Positions 13,880-23,138 of a stretch of DNA of 41,892 bases are shown piece after piece. The stretch's first letter is position 1. The number at the start of each line of letters is the position of its first letter. Under the pieces are notes generated by a model, which saw nothing but the letters and a program-made list of their open reading frames with translations, ran no database searches and was not told where the DNA came from. This DNA comes from Bacillus fungorum. Lineage in GTDB: Bacteria; Bacillota; Bacilli; Bacillales; Bacillaceae_G. The stretch covers positions 1 through 41,892 of the forward strand of contig NZ_NWUW01000033.1 in assembly GCF_002746455.1 (NCBI RefSeq), in the 5' to 3' direction. A program made the translations under genes and the position numbers.

Positions 13880-16800
13880 ATGATAGGTTTATTAGAGCAA
13901 TTTTATAAAAATGAAGAGATCCAATCGGTTATTAATGGATTAGAAGATGGTTTAAAAGAGCAACTTGTATCAGGCATGGCAACCTCTTCTCGTTCGTTAT
14001 TAATGGCGGCCTTATATAAAAAAACAAAAAAATCACAACTTATTGTGACACATAATTTATATCAAGCACAAAAAGTGCATGAAGATTTAGTGGCGTTACT
14101 TGGTGAAAAAGATGTGTGGCTATACCCGGTAAATGAATTGATAGCATCAGAACTTGGTGTTGCAAGCCCAGAATTGAAGGCACAGCGCATTGAAGTATTA
14201 AATCGTTTAGCTGCAGGGGAGAATGGGATTATTGTAGCGCCGGTTGCAGGACTACGCAGATTTTTACCAATGAAAGAATTGTGGAAGCAAAGACAAATCG
14301 AAATCAGTCTAGGGCAAGAGATTGATTTAGATACATTCTTGCATACTTTACATCATATTGGATATGAGCGTAAGTCGATGGTAGAAGCTCCTGGGGAATT
14401 TAGTTTGCGCGGGGGAATATTAGATATTTATCCACTAACTGAAGAATTACCTTTTCGTATTGAATTTTTCGACACAGAAGTCGATTCTATTCGATTATTT
14501 GATGTGGATGAACAGCGCTCTCAAGATAAAAAAGAAAGTGTTAGATTTGGTCCAGCAACGGAGTTTTTATTTTCACAGGAAGAATTGAAATTGGGAATTA
14601 AGCATCTTGAAGAAGGCTTGACTAAGACGATGCAAAAACTGTCTGATGATAAATTGAAGACTACAGTGCTTGAGACGGTAAGTCATGAAATTGAGATGTT
14701 AAAAAACGGGCAAGGTATAGAACAGATGTTTAAATATTTATCTATTTTCTATAAAGAACCTGCTAGTCTGATAGATTATTTACCAGAAGATGGTGTTGTG
14801 ATCTTAGATGAGATTTCCCGTATTCAAGAAACAGCATCACATCTTGAAACAGAAGAGGCAGAATGGTATATATCACTTCTTGGTGAGGGAACAATTATTC
14901 AAGATTTATCTTTCTCCCACTCGTTTGAGGAATTTCTTCATCATAAAAAAAGGAGTTTTGTATATTTAACGTTATTCTTACGTCATATAGCACATACGCA
15001 TCCGCAAAACATTGTGAATGTGACATGTAAAACAATGCAAGATTTCCATGGACAGATGCAGTTGTTGAAAACTGAAATTGATAGATGGAACGAAGGGCAT
15101 TTTACGACTGTTGTGCTCGGCACAGATGATGAACGTGTAAAAAAATTACAACATATTTTAAGTGATTATGATATCGAGGCAGATATTGTAGAAGGCACAG
15201 ATATATTATTGCCCGGAAGGTTACAAATTGCTGTAGGTGATTTACATGCGGGATTTGAAATGCCGATGCAAAAACTTGTTGTCATTACTGAAAAAGAGCT
15301 TTTTCATAAGAAAGTTAAAAAATCACAACGTAAGCAAAAGTTATCTAATGCTGAACGTATAAAAAGTTATTCGGAATTAAAAGTTGGAGATTATGTAGTT
15401 CATGTAAATCATGGTATAGGTAAATTCTTAGGTATTGAGACATTAGAGATTAATGGCGTTCATAAAGATTATTTAAATATTAAATATCAAGGAAATGATA
15501 AGTTATACGTTCCAATTGAACAAATTGACCAAGTGCAAAAATATGTAGGATCTGAGGGTAAGGATCCTAAAGTTTATAAATTGGGCGGAAATGATTGGAA
15601 GAAGGTCAAAACGAAAGTTGAAAAATCTGTACAAGACATTGCGGATGACCTAATTAAACTATATGCTGAGCGCGAAGCTTCAAAGGGTTATGCATATACA
15701 CCAGATACGGCAGAACAACAAGAATTTGAATCTTCTTTCCCATATCAAGAGACAGAGGATCAATTACGTTCTATTGAAGAGATTAAAAAAGATATGGAAC
15801 GCGGACGTCCGATGGATAGGCTTCTTTGTGGTGATGTAGGATATGGAAAGACGGAAGTAGCTATTCGTGCGGCATTTAAGGCGATTATGGATGAAAAACA
15901 AGTTGCGATTTTAGTGCCGACAACGATCCTTGCACAACAACACTATGAAACAATTCGAGAGCGTTTTCAAGATTATCCAATCAATATAGGATTATTAAGT
16001 AGATTCCGTACGAGAAAACAACAAAATGAAACGATTAAAGGCTTAAAAGATGGCACGGTAGATATTGTAATCGGAACGCATCGTATTTTATCTAAAGATG
16101 TTACTTATAAAGACTTAGGTCTTCTTATTATTGATGAAGAACAAAGATTTGGTGTAACGCATAAAGAAAAAATTAAACAATTAAAAGCAAATGTTGACGT
16201 ATTAACATTAACAGCAACACCGATTCCGCGTACACTCCATATGTCTATGCTTGGTGTACGTGATTTATCTGTTATTGAGACACCACCAGAAAATCGTTTC
16301 CCAGTCCAAACGTATGTAGTAGAGTATAATCCAGCTTTAATGCGAGAAGCGATAGAACGAGAGCTTGCAAGAGGTGGGCAAATTTACTTCCTATATAATC
16401 GTGTGGAGGATATCGAAAGAAAAGCAGATGAAATTTCGATGTTAGTTCCAGACGCGCGCGTAACTTATGCACATGGAAAAATGAACGAAAGTGAATTGGA
16501 GTCTGTTATGCTATCGTTTTTAGAAGGGCAGCATGATGTTCTTGTAAGTACAACAATTATTGAGACGGGTGTAGATATTCCGAATGTAAATACATTAATT
16601 GTATTTGATGCAGATCGTATGGGATTATCGCAGTTGTATCAGCTTCGTGGGCGTGTTGGACGTTCTAATCGTGTTGCGTATGCATACTTTGCATACAAAC
16701 GAGATAAAGTGTTATCAGAAGTTGCTGAGAAGCGTCTGCAAGCCATTAAAGAGTTCACAGAACTTGGATCTGGTTTCAAAATTGCGATGCGAGACTTATC

Positions 16801-17410
16801 AATTCGTGGTGCAGGTAACTTGTTAGGAGCTGAACAACATGGATTTATTGATTCTGTCGGATTTGATCTATATTCTCAAATGTTAAAAGATGCAATTGAA
16901 CAGCGTAGAGGAACAGACGGAGTTGAAAATACAGTTAATGTTGAAATTGATTTAGAAGTAGACGCGTATTTACCAGATGCTTATATTTCAGATAGTAAAC
17001 AAAAAATTATGATGTATAAACAATTTAGAGGTGTTTCTGCAATTGAGGATATTGAAGAGTTGCAGGAAGAGATGATAGATAGATTTGGTGATTACCCGCA
17101 AGAAGTTGGTTGCTTATTACAAATTGCAAATATTAAAGTATTGGCAATGAAAGAACAAATTGAGTTAATTAAGCAAAATAAATTTGAAGTAACAATTCTG
17201 TTCTCAGAACAAGCAAGTCAAAATATTGATGGCGGAAAATTATTCATGCTTGGAAATAGTTTTGGACGTATGATTGGTTTAGGAATGGAAGGGTCACAAT
17301 TGAAAATCGTTATGAAAACAAATGGTTTAGAGACATCGAAGTGGTTAACAATTGCTGAAAATTTATTAAAAGGCCTACCAGATGTAAAAAAAGAAGTCAT
17401 AAATGCCTAA
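13880..17410 (+). CDS. mfd: Transcription-repair coupling factor
   Basis: 1176-residue ATPase that displaces RNA polymerase stalled at DNA lesions and recruits UvrA. Domains in order: UvrB-like N-terminal module; CarD-like RNA-polymerase-interaction domain around 497-570 (VGDYVVHVNHGIGKFLG); superfamily 2 translocase with Walker A at 651-658 (GDVGYGKT) and the DEEQ box at 752-755; motif VI-like QLRGRVGRSNR; and the C-terminal D7 domain. The frame opens 31 codons upstream inside the fin terminator. GAGAGGGG before ATG 13880 and the usual family length (about 1177) set the start. The next gene, spoVT, has its own promoter. Confidence 0.98.
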   Translation: MIGLLEQFYKNEEIQSVINGLEDGLKEQLVSGMATSSRSLLMAALYKKTKKSQLIVTHNLYQAQKVHEDLVALLGEKDVWLYPVNELIASELGVASPELKAQRIEVLNRLAAGENGIIVAPVAGLRRFLPMKELWKQRQIEISLGQEIDLDTFLHTLHHIGYERKSMVEAPGEFSLRGGILDIYPLTEELPFRIEFFDTEVDSIRLFDVDEQRSQDKKESVRFGPATEFLFSQEELKLGIKHLEEGLTKTMQKLSDDKLKTTVLETVSHEIEMLKNGQGIEQMFKYLSIFYKEPASLIDYLPEDGVVILDEISRIQETASHLETEEAEWYISLLGEGTIIQDLSFSHSFEEFLHHKKRSFVYLTLFLRHIAHTHPQNIVNVTCKTMQDFHGQMQLLKTEIDRWNEGHFTTVVLGTDDERVKKLQHILSDYDIEADIVEGTDILLPGRLQIAVGDLHAGFEMPMQKLVVITEKELFHKKVKKSQRKQKLSNAERIKSYSELKVGDYVVHVNHGIGKFLGIETLEINGVHKDYLNIKYQGNDKLYVPIEQIDQVQKYVGSEGKDPKVYKLGGNDWKKVKTKVEKSVQDIADDLIKLYAEREASKGYAYTPDTAEQQEFESSFPYQETEDQLRSIEEIKKDMERGRPMDRLLCGDVGYGKTEVAIRAAFKAIMDEKQVAILVPTTILAQQHYETIRERFQDYPINIGLLSRFRTRKQQNETIKGLKDGTVDIVIGTHRILSKDVTYKDLGLLIIDEEQRFGVTHKEKIKQLKANVDVLTLTATPIPRTLHMSMLGVRDLSVIETPPENRFPVQTYVVEYNPALMREAIERELARGGQIYFLYNRVEDIERKADEISMLVPDARVTYAHGKMNESELESVMLSFLEGQHDVLVSTTIIETGVDIPNVNTLIVFDADRMGLSQLYQLRGRVGRSNRVAYAYFAYKRDKVLSEVAEKRLQAIKEFTELGSGFKIAMRDLSIRGAGNLLGAEQHGFIDSVGFDLYSQMLKDAIEQRRGTDGVENTVNVEIDLEVDAYLPDAYISDSKQKIMMYKQFRGVSAIEDIEELQEEMIDRFGDYPQEVGCLLQIANIKVLAMKEQIELIKQNKFEVTILFSEQASQNIDGGKLFMLGNSFGRMIGLGMEGSQLKIVMKTNGLETSKWLTIAENLLKGLPDVKKEVINA

Positions 17411-17438
17411 TATAAGATAAAAAAATACAATTCGACGT

Positions 17439-17467
17439 GCATAGAAGAACTAATGTGTAAAATACTA
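17439..17467 (+). promoter_or_regulatory. Sigma-G promoter of spoVT
   Basis: GCATA (17439-17443), a 17-bp spacer and AATACTA (17461-17467) are close to the sigma-G consensus. spoVT is sigma-G dependent in B. subtilis. Confidence 0.6.
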
Positions 17468-17546
17468 TGTCTAACAGTTGGTGATTTTTACATGAACAGG
17501 TAAATTCACCACTTTGATCATCAGTAGAAAGTGAGGCAGCATTAGA

Positions 17547-18083
17547 ATGAAAGCAACTGGAATCGTACGTCGAATTGATGATTTAGGTAGGGTAGTAATC
17601 CCGAAGGAAATTCGTAGAACTTTACGTATTCGAGAAGGAGACCCACTAGAAATATTTGTTGATCGCGATGGAGAAGTAATTTTAAAGAAATACTCTCCAA
17701 TTAGCGAACTAGGTGATTTTGCAAAAGAATATGCAGAGGCTTTATATGATAGCTTAGGACATAATGTGCTTGTATGTGATCGAGATTCTATTATTGCAGT
17801 ATCAGGCGTATCAAAAAAAGAATACTTAAATAAAAGCGTTGGCGATCTAATTGAAAAAACGATGGAAGAAAGAAAGTCTGTTATTATGACGGACGAAAGT
17901 GAGATTTCCATTATTGATGGTGTAACAGAAAAGGTTCATTCTTATACAGTTGGACCGATTGTTGCAAATGGAGACCCAATTGGAGCTGTCATTATTTTTT
18001 CAAAAGAAGCAATTATAAGCGAAATAGAGCACAAAGCAGTCAATACTGCTGCCAGTTTCTTAGCGAAACAGATGGAGCAGTAG
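17547..18083 (+). CDS. spoVT: Stage V sporulation regulator SpoVT
   Basis: 178-residue forespore transcription factor that adjusts the sigma-G regulon. Residues 1-~50 (MKATGIVRRIDDLGRVVIP) are an AbrB-type DNA-binding domain very like that of AbrB at the left end of the window. The remainder is a GAF-like sensor domain whose ligand is unknown. GTGAGG precedes the ATG with a rather long spacing. It stands alone between mfd and yabM, with a sigma-G-type promoter upstream and a terminator downstream. Confidence 0.97.
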   Translation: MKATGIVRRIDDLGRVVIPKEIRRTLRIREGDPLEIFVDRDGEVILKKYSPISELGDFAKEYAEALYDSLGHNVLVCDRDSIIAVSGVSKKEYLNKSVGDLIEKTMEERKSVIMTDESEISIIDGVTEKVHSYTVGPIVANGDPIGAVIIFSKEAIISEIEHKAVNTAASFLAKQMEQ

Positions 18084-18173
18084 AGGTGTGTAATTTTAGA
18101 AGTAGCAATCTTTCCTAATTATGATATTTCTTCTTGAGAAATCAATCATTTGGAGATATATGTATATTGAATG

Positions 18174-18198
18174 AAGGTAGCGCTTTGCTACCTTTTTT
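18174..18198 (+). terminator. spoVT terminator
   Basis: An 8-bp perfect stem AAGGTAGC/GCTACCTT (18174-18181 with 18187-18194) with loop GCTTT and a T6 tail. Confidence 0.85.
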
Positions 18199-18269
18199 CG
18201 TTGAACATTTCTAGCGTTGCACGAACGTATTATTACTCGTGTAGGTAAGGAAGTTTGTCCTTTTCTTTA

Positions 18270-18278
18270 TGATATAAT
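18270..18278 (+). promoter_or_regulatory. Extended -10 of the yabM operon
   Basis: TGATATAAT is a perfect extended -10 (TGN plus TATAAT), 36 nt before yabM. The -35 region is not consensus. Confidence 0.55.
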
Positions 18279-18313
18279 ACGAGGGGTGAGAATAGAAAAA
18301 GGAGTTTTCTTGT

Positions 18314-19915
18314 ATGGAATCGAAGAAGTATCAAGCCTTTTGGCGTGGGGCTATTATATTAACAATCGCAAGTTTTGTTACAAAGGTATTAAGCGCTTTT
18401 TACCGTATTCCATATCAAAATATAGCGGGTGATATTGGTTTTTATATTTACCAACAAATTTATCCGTTTTATGGATTTTGTTTAATTTTAGCTACTTATG
18501 GATTCCCCATTATAATTTCAAAAATGGTTGCGGAACGATTAGAGCGAGGGAAACAACAAGAAGCAGAAGAAATTATTTGTATATCTTTTTGGTTTTTATT
18601 AGGAATAGGTTTCATAGGCTTTTTTACATTGTTCTTTGGTGCCGAAGTAATTGCAACAGTCATGGGCGATATACACTTAGATAAGCTATTACGTGTTATT
18701 TCATTTTCATTCATATTGATGCCGTTTTTATCTGTAGCAAGAGGATATTTTCAGGGGTTCAATAATATGATGCCGACAGCTGTTTCGCAGGTGATAGAAC
18801 AAACGATTCGTGTTTCTATTATTGTATTTTTATCTCTATTCCTAATTGCTCACGGATTTGATTTATATACAGTCGGTGCAGGTGCTATGTTGGGCTCAAT
18901 CGCAGGCGGACTGGTCGGGGTTATCGTACTTGTACTTTATATGCGTCATGCCTTTCGTTCTATATTCTTTAAAAGTGTAAAGAGAATTAGAGGGAAAAAG
19001 AGGATCGTTAAAATCTTGTTTTGGCAAGGATTGGCGATTTGTGTTAGTAATTTAGTGCTTATTTTCATACAAATGGCTGATTCTGTTTCCTTCTATTCTT
19101 TACTTATTGGGGCAGGAGAGCAAGCTGAAAGTGCAAAGGTATTAAAAGGTATTTATGACAGAAGTATCCCACTTATGCAATTAGGTACTGTCGTGACAAC
19201 TTCTTTCTCGTTGTCGCTTATTCCAATTATTACAGCGGCGAAGGAAAGAGGAGATCTTACCTTTATTCGAGAAAAGGTAAAATTAGCAATGAAAATAACA
19301 TTTGTTATTGGATTTGCAGCGGCCATTGGATTAACTTGTATTATTCAACCTACGAATATTATGTTGTTTGAAAATAGTGATGGGTCAGATATTTTATCTA
19401 TTTTATCTTTATCTATTTTATTTAGTTCATTGTCGATTACAACTGCTTCTATTTTGCAAGGGTTAGGACAAACATTAAAACCAGCAATATTCGTTATATT
19501 TGGGGGTTGCTTAAAGCTAGCTTTAAATTATATATTAATGCCGCATTTTGGTGTGAAGGGAGCTGCAGTTGCAACCTTATTTGCATTACTTGTAATTTCT
19601 GTATTAAATAGTGTATTACTTACGCGAGCTGTATCAGAATCGCTTATCGATAAGCGTAATATGTTAGGTGTAGTGATTAGTGGTATCGGTATGGGATTTA
19701 TATTAATAATGTTTATGCGTGTATTGCAAATGTCTGGATTAGTAATTGATACAGAACATAGAGGAATCGCGACACTTGAGGCATTGTTAGGTGTAGCCAT
19801 CGGCGGATTGGCATATATGTTTTTAATTTTAAAATTACGTGTATTTACAAAAGCGGAAATAGGAATCGTTATGAAAAAAGAGAAAAAAGAAGGTTCATTG
19901 AAGAAGAGTGGATAG
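18314..19915 (+). CDS. yabM: Polysaccharide-type lipid flippase YabM
   Basis: 533-residue integral membrane protein of the MATE/MurJ/Wzx (MOP) exporter superfamily, related to SpoVB and MurJ, which flip lipid-linked wall precursors. The sequence is a succession of about 14 hydrophobic segments with short basic loops. It starts with a conserved N-terminal block (FWRGAIILTIASFVTKVLSAFYRIPYQNIAG, residues ~9-39) and ends in a highly charged cytoplasmic tail. AAGGAG precedes the ATG. It heads a tight run with yabN (13-nt gap) and rqcP. The substrate cannot be told from sequence. Confidence 0.9.
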   Translation: MESKKYQAFWRGAIILTIASFVTKVLSAFYRIPYQNIAGDIGFYIYQQIYPFYGFCLILATYGFPIIISKMVAERLERGKQQEAEEIICISFWFLLGIGFIGFFTLFFGAEVIATVMGDIHLDKLLRVISFSFILMPFLSVARGYFQGFNNMMPTAVSQVIEQTIRVSIIVFLSLFLIAHGFDLYTVGAGAMLGSIAGGLVGVIVLVLYMRHAFRSIFFKSVKRIRGKKRIVKILFWQGLAICVSNLVLIFIQMADSVSFYSLLIGAGEQAESAKVLKGIYDRSIPLMQLGTVVTTSFSLSLIPIITAAKERGDLTFIREKVKLAMKITFVIGFAAAIGLTCIIQPTNIMLFENSDGSDILSILSLSILFSSLSITTASILQGLGQTLKPAIFVIFGGCLKLALNYILMPHFGVKGAAVATLFALLVISVLNSVLLTRAVSESLIDKRNMLGVVISGIGMGFILIMFMRVLQMSGLVIDTEHRGIATLEALLGVAIGGLAYMFLILKLRVFTKAEIGIVMKKEKKEGSLKKSG

Positions 19916-19927
19916 AGGTGGCAGGTT

Positions 19928-21388
19928 GTGAGTGGAATCATTACTATTTTAGGATTAGGTGCTGGTGAGTTAGACCAGTTAACGATGGGTGTATATCGAA
20001 AAATAAAAGAAGCAGACCACATGTTTGTTAGAACGAAGGAACATCCCGTTATAGAAGAGTTGGAGAAAGAAGGTATACAATATACAGCCTTTGACAATAT
20101 ATATGAAGCACATGATACATTTGAAATTGTATATGAGACAATTGCGAATACATTGCTAGAACAAGCTAAAGGCGCAGAAATCATCTATGCCGTTCCAGGG
20201 CACCCACTTGTAGCGGAAAGAACGGTTCAGCTACTGTTGGAAAAGGGAGAAGTAGCGAATGTTGAAGTGCGAATTGAAGGTGGACAAAGTTTCCTTGATC
20301 CTATGTTTGCAAGTCTAAAGATTGATCCGATTGAAGGCTTCCAATTAATTGACGCTACATCATTTGAAAGAGGACAATTAGAATTACGTCAACATTTAAT
20401 TTTTTGTCAAGTGTATGATGCATTCGTCGCATCTGATGTGAAATTAACATTAATGGAGATGCTACCAGATGATTATGAAGTGTATATCGTAACAGCTGCA
20501 GGAACTTCATTTGAACAAATTAAAAAGGTACCGTTGTACATGTTAGATCATGAAACAGAGTTGAATAATTTAACGAGTGTGTATGTACCACCAGTTCAGG
20601 AACGTGCGTCCTTGTATCAACAGTTTGATGTGCTTAGAGAAATTATTGCAGACCTTCGTGGGCCGAATGGTTGTCCGTGGGATAAAAAACAAACACATCA
20701 ATCTTTAAAGAAGTATTTAATTGAGGAAGCTTATGAAGTTTTGGAAGCTATTGACGAAGAGGATGATGATCACTTAGTAGAAGAACTGGGTGATATATTA
20801 TTACAAGTTATGTTGCACGCTCAGATTGGAGAGGACGAAGGTTGGTTCTCTGTAGATGATATTATTCGAACTTTATCTGAGAAAATGGTTCGTCGTCATC
20901 CGCATGTATTCGGGAATACGGATGTAAATAATGCCGATGAAGTACTTGCTAATTGGGAAGAAATTAAAAAACAAGAAAAAGGATTCGTGAAAGAATCTGT
21001 TTTAAATGGAGTTCCAAAAAGTTTGCCACAGTTACTACGCGCTTATGAAATCCAGAAAAAAGCTGGCAAGGTTGGTTTTGATTGGGTTGATGTACAACCG
21101 ATGATAGAGAAAGCCTTAGAAGAATGGCAAGAGTTCCAACAAGAAGTTACAAACATGGATGAGGCGAAGATGTTAAGTGAATTTGGCGATTTATTATTTG
21201 CATTTGTTAATATAGCTCGTCATTATAAAATAGATCCAGAAGAGGCGTTACGTTCAACTAATGAGAAATTCGTCGGTCGTTTTTTATACATGGAAGCAAA
21301 GGTAGCTGAAATGAATAAAGAGATGCAAGATTTATCATTGGAGCAGTTAGATGTTTTATGGGAAGAGGCAAAACAAACAGAGCGTTAA
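19928..21388 (+). CDS. yabN: YabN: tetrapyrrole-methylase-like and MazG pyrophosphohydrolase fusion
   Basis: 486-residue two-domain protein. The N-terminal ~220 residues have an SAM-dependent tetrapyrrole methylase fold (GLGAGELDQLTMG near the start, AVPGHPLVAE). The C-terminal part is a nucleoside triphosphate pyrophosphohydrolase of the MazG type. It carries paired acidic motifs: EEAYEVLEAIDEED followed by ELGDILLQVMLH in one repeat, and a second degenerate repeat. MazG cleaves NTPs to NMP and PPi and is viewed as a house-cleaning or stress enzyme. The role of the methylase domain is not established. GTG start at 19928 with GAGGTGG upstream. The fusion is normal for Bacillus. Confidence 0.95.
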   Translation: MSGIITILGLGAGELDQLTMGVYRKIKEADHMFVRTKEHPVIEELEKEGIQYTAFDNIYEAHDTFEIVYETIANTLLEQAKGAEIIYAVPGHPLVAERTVQLLLEKGEVANVEVRIEGGQSFLDPMFASLKIDPIEGFQLIDATSFERGQLELRQHLIFCQVYDAFVASDVKLTLMEMLPDDYEVYIVTAAGTSFEQIKKVPLYMLDHETELNNLTSVYVPPVQERASLYQQFDVLREIIADLRGPNGCPWDKKQTHQSLKKYLIEEAYEVLEAIDEEDDDHLVEELGDILLQVMLHAQIGEDEGWFSVDDIIRTLSEKMVRRHPHVFGNTDVNNADEVLANWEEIKKQEKGFVKESVLNGVPKSLPQLLRAYEIQKKAGKVGFDWVDVQPMIEKALEEWQEFQQEVTNMDEAKMLSEFGDLLFAFVNIARHYKIDPEEALRSTNEKFVGRFLYMEAKVAEMNKEMQDLSLEQLDVLWEEAKQTER

Positions 21389-21402
21389 TAGGGGGATTTA
21401 AT

Positions 21403-21678
21403 ATGCGTCTAGATAAGTTTTTAAAAGTATCACGTTTAATTAAAAGAAGAACATTAGCAAAAGAAGTAGCTGATCAAGGAAGAATATCCATTAATGGTCA
21501 AGTAGCAAAAGCGAGTTCAGACGTGAAGGTAGCGGATGAATTAACAATTCGTTTTGGTCAAAAAATAGTAACTGTAAAAATAAACGAATTGAAAGAAACG
21601 ACTAAAAAAGAAGATGCAGCAAATATGTATAGCTTAGTTCGCGAAGAAAAAGTGAAGGCTGAAGAAGGCTTGTTCTAA
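21403..21678 (+). CDS. rqcP: RqcP ribosome quality-control factor (YabO)
   Basis: 91-residue S4-domain protein (Hsp15-like). In B. subtilis RqcP works with RqcH on obstructed 50S subunits to add alanine tails to stalled nascent chains. The S4 RNA-binding fold begins MRLDKFLKVSRLIKRRTLAKE and covers most of the protein. The frame is open from 21358 inside yabN, but AGGGGGAT lies just before ATG 21403, and the family starts with MRLDKFLK. It is 14 nt after yabN and most likely in the same transcript. Confidence 0.95.
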   Translation: MRLDKFLKVSRLIKRRTLAKEVADQGRISINGQVAKASSDVKVADELTIRFGQKIVTVKINELKETTKKEDAANMYSLVREEKVKAEEGLF

Positions 21679-21693
21679 AATCAATTATCTCTT

Positions 21694-21701
21694 CATACAT
21701 T
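21694..21701 (+). promoter_or_regulatory. Sigma-E-type -10 before yabP
   Basis: CATACATT fits the sigma-E -10 consensus CATACANT. The region 14 bp upstream is only a weak -35. In B. subtilis the yabP-yabQ unit is sigma-E dependent. Confidence 0.5.
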
Positions 21702-21736
21702 ACTATTAGCTAGTATAAATGTATGGGGGGATTTAC

Positions 21737-22045
21737 GTGAATAATGGTTACTCACCTATGTCTTCTAATCAACAAAATGTTTCTGTAGAGCATGATATTA
21801 TTATGCGTGGCAGGCGTGTAATTGATATTACTGGTGTAAAGCAGGTAGAGAGTTTTGATAGCGAAGAGTTTTTACTTGAGACCGTAATGGGTTTTTTGAC
21901 AATTCGTGGTCAAAATTTGCAAATGAAAAACTTAGATGTAGAAAAAGGTATTGTATCAATTAAAGGAAAAGTTCATGAGATGCTGTATATTGATGAGAAT
22001 CAAGGGGAGAAAACTAAAGGTTTCTTTAGTAAGTTGTTTAAATGA
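21737..22045 (+). CDS. yabP: Sporulation protein YabP
   Basis: 102-residue protein of the YabP/YqfC family. Mother-cell sporulation genes of this family are needed for normal spore formation; molecular function is unknown. The recognisable core is the beta-rich stretch around HDIIMRGRRVIDITGVKQVESFDSEEF... to FLTIRGQNLQMKNLDV. Start: ATG 21719 is in frame, but GTG 21737 has TGGGGGGAT about 8 nt upstream and gives the expected ~100-residue length. Its stop overlaps the yabQ start (ATGA), indicating coupling. Confidence 0.9.
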   Translation: MNNGYSPMSSNQQNVSVEHDIIMRGRRVIDITGVKQVESFDSEEFLLETVMGFLTIRGQNLQMKNLDVEKGIVSIKGKVHEMLYIDENQGEKTKGFFSKLFK

Positions 22046-22695
22046 GCCTAACAATTCAGTTGTATACGATGCTCTCAATGATCGGAATGGGTGCTTGGAT
22101 TGGAGCGTCTTTAGATACATACCAACGATTTTTAAAGCGTCAGGAACGTAAACGTTGGCTTGTATTTATACATGATATACTATTTTGGATTGTCCAAGCA
22201 CTATTCGTTTTTTATGTATTGCTTCTTGTAAATGAAGCTGAACTACGTATATATGTATTTTTGGCATTATTATGTGGTTTCGCGGCATATCAAAGCTTAT
22301 TGAAAGCAATGTACATGAGACTGTTAAATTTTCTCATCTATATTTTTGTGCAAACAACACACTTTTTTGTTCAAATTATAAAGCTACTGATGATAAAACC
22401 TGTTATTATTATAGCGCAGCTATTTATTGCATTTATATTATTCTTATTTCGTATACTGCTTTCAATTGGACATGTGTTATGGAAAATAGTGATTTGGATA
22501 TTACTTTTCATATGGAAAGTTTTTTTCTGGCCTGTTCGATTTATTGCTTCGCTCATATGGAAACTTCTCCCTAATCGTGTTAAACTTTTTATAATGAAAC
22601 ATGTAGGGTTCCTGCAATATATAGCAAAATTGAAGGGACATATCTTCCAATTATGGGAGCGTATAAAAAAGAAGTTAGGGGGACCTCGGAAATGA
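22042..22695 (+). CDS. yabQ: Spore cortex/coat membrane protein YabQ
   Basis: 217-residue membrane protein required for cortex formation in B. subtilis. Hydrophobic segments fill residues ~5-25, ~40-62, ~68-90, ~98-120 and ~122-170, with an unusually aromatic run (LLFIWKVFFWPVRFIASLIW). The C-terminal ~40 residues are basic. The start codon overlaps the yabP stop by 4 nt, and the stop overlaps the divIC start the same way. Translation of yabP, yabQ and divIC is therefore chained. Confidence 0.92.
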   Translation: MSLTIQLYTMLSMIGMGAWIGASLDTYQRFLKRQERKRWLVFIHDILFWIVQALFVFYVLLLVNEAELRIYVFLALLCGFAAYQSLLKAMYMRLLNFLIYIFVQTTHFFVQIIKLLMIKPVIIIAQLFIAFILFLFRILLSIGHVLWKIVIWILLFIWKVFFWPVRFIASLIWKLLPNRVKLFIMKHVGFLQYIAKLKGHIFQLWERIKKKLGGPRK

Positions 22696-23051
22696 GGGAA
22701 CTGAGACAAAGAACAATCGAAAAACAGAGTCCAAATCCTGTTAAAGAGCATATAATACAAACGGATGAGAACAGGAAGCGACTTTATCGCCGTTTAGCGG
22801 TTTTTCTTGTCTTTGCTTTTACAATTATTGCGAGTATTAGTGTAACGTTTTATCAACAAAACAGTTCCATTAAAGCAAAAGAAGCAAAAGTTAAGGACAT
22901 GAAAAAAGAACTGGATTCATTAACGAATAAAGAAAAGAGTCTAAAAGACGAAGTTCAAAAGTTAAATGATGAAGAGTACGTATTAAAGATTGCTAGAAGG
23001 GATTATTTCTTCTCTGGAAAAGGGGAGATAATTTTTCCTGTTTCTAAGTAG
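22692..23051 (+). CDS. divIC: Cell-division protein DivIC (FtsB-like)
   Basis: 119-residue bitopic division protein, a partner of FtsL and DivIB in the divisome. A short basic cytoplasmic N-terminus is followed by one transmembrane helix (about 38-60). A lysine/glutamate-rich coiled coil follows (about 63-100) and then a short conserved tail (ARRDYFFSGKGEIIFPV). The frame runs 13 codons further upstream, but ATG 22692 overlaps the yabQ stop and has AGGGGG in place. An essential division gene coupled to two sporulation genes suggests it also needs a vegetative promoter further upstream, not identified here. Confidence 0.95.
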   Translation: MRELRQRTIEKQSPNPVKEHIIQTDENRKRLYRRLAVFLVFAFTIIASISVTFYQQNSSIKAKEAKVKDMKKELDSLTNKEKSLKDEVQKLNDEEYVLKIARRDYFFSGKGEIIFPVSK

Positions 23052-23062
23052 AGTATGTCTTA

Positions 23063-23092
23063 TTGACACTATATTTTAGGATTATATATAAT
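23063..23092 (+). promoter_or_regulatory. Sigma-A promoter of yabR
   Basis: Consensus TTGACA (23063-23068), an 18-bp spacer and consensus TATAAT (23087-23092). This is a strong promoter, and it gives yabR expression independent of the sporulation genes before it. Confidence 0.8.
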
Positions 23093-23138
23093 AAAGTAAA
23101 ATTTGACTTTTTAACCACTAAGGAGGAGCATTTTTTTT

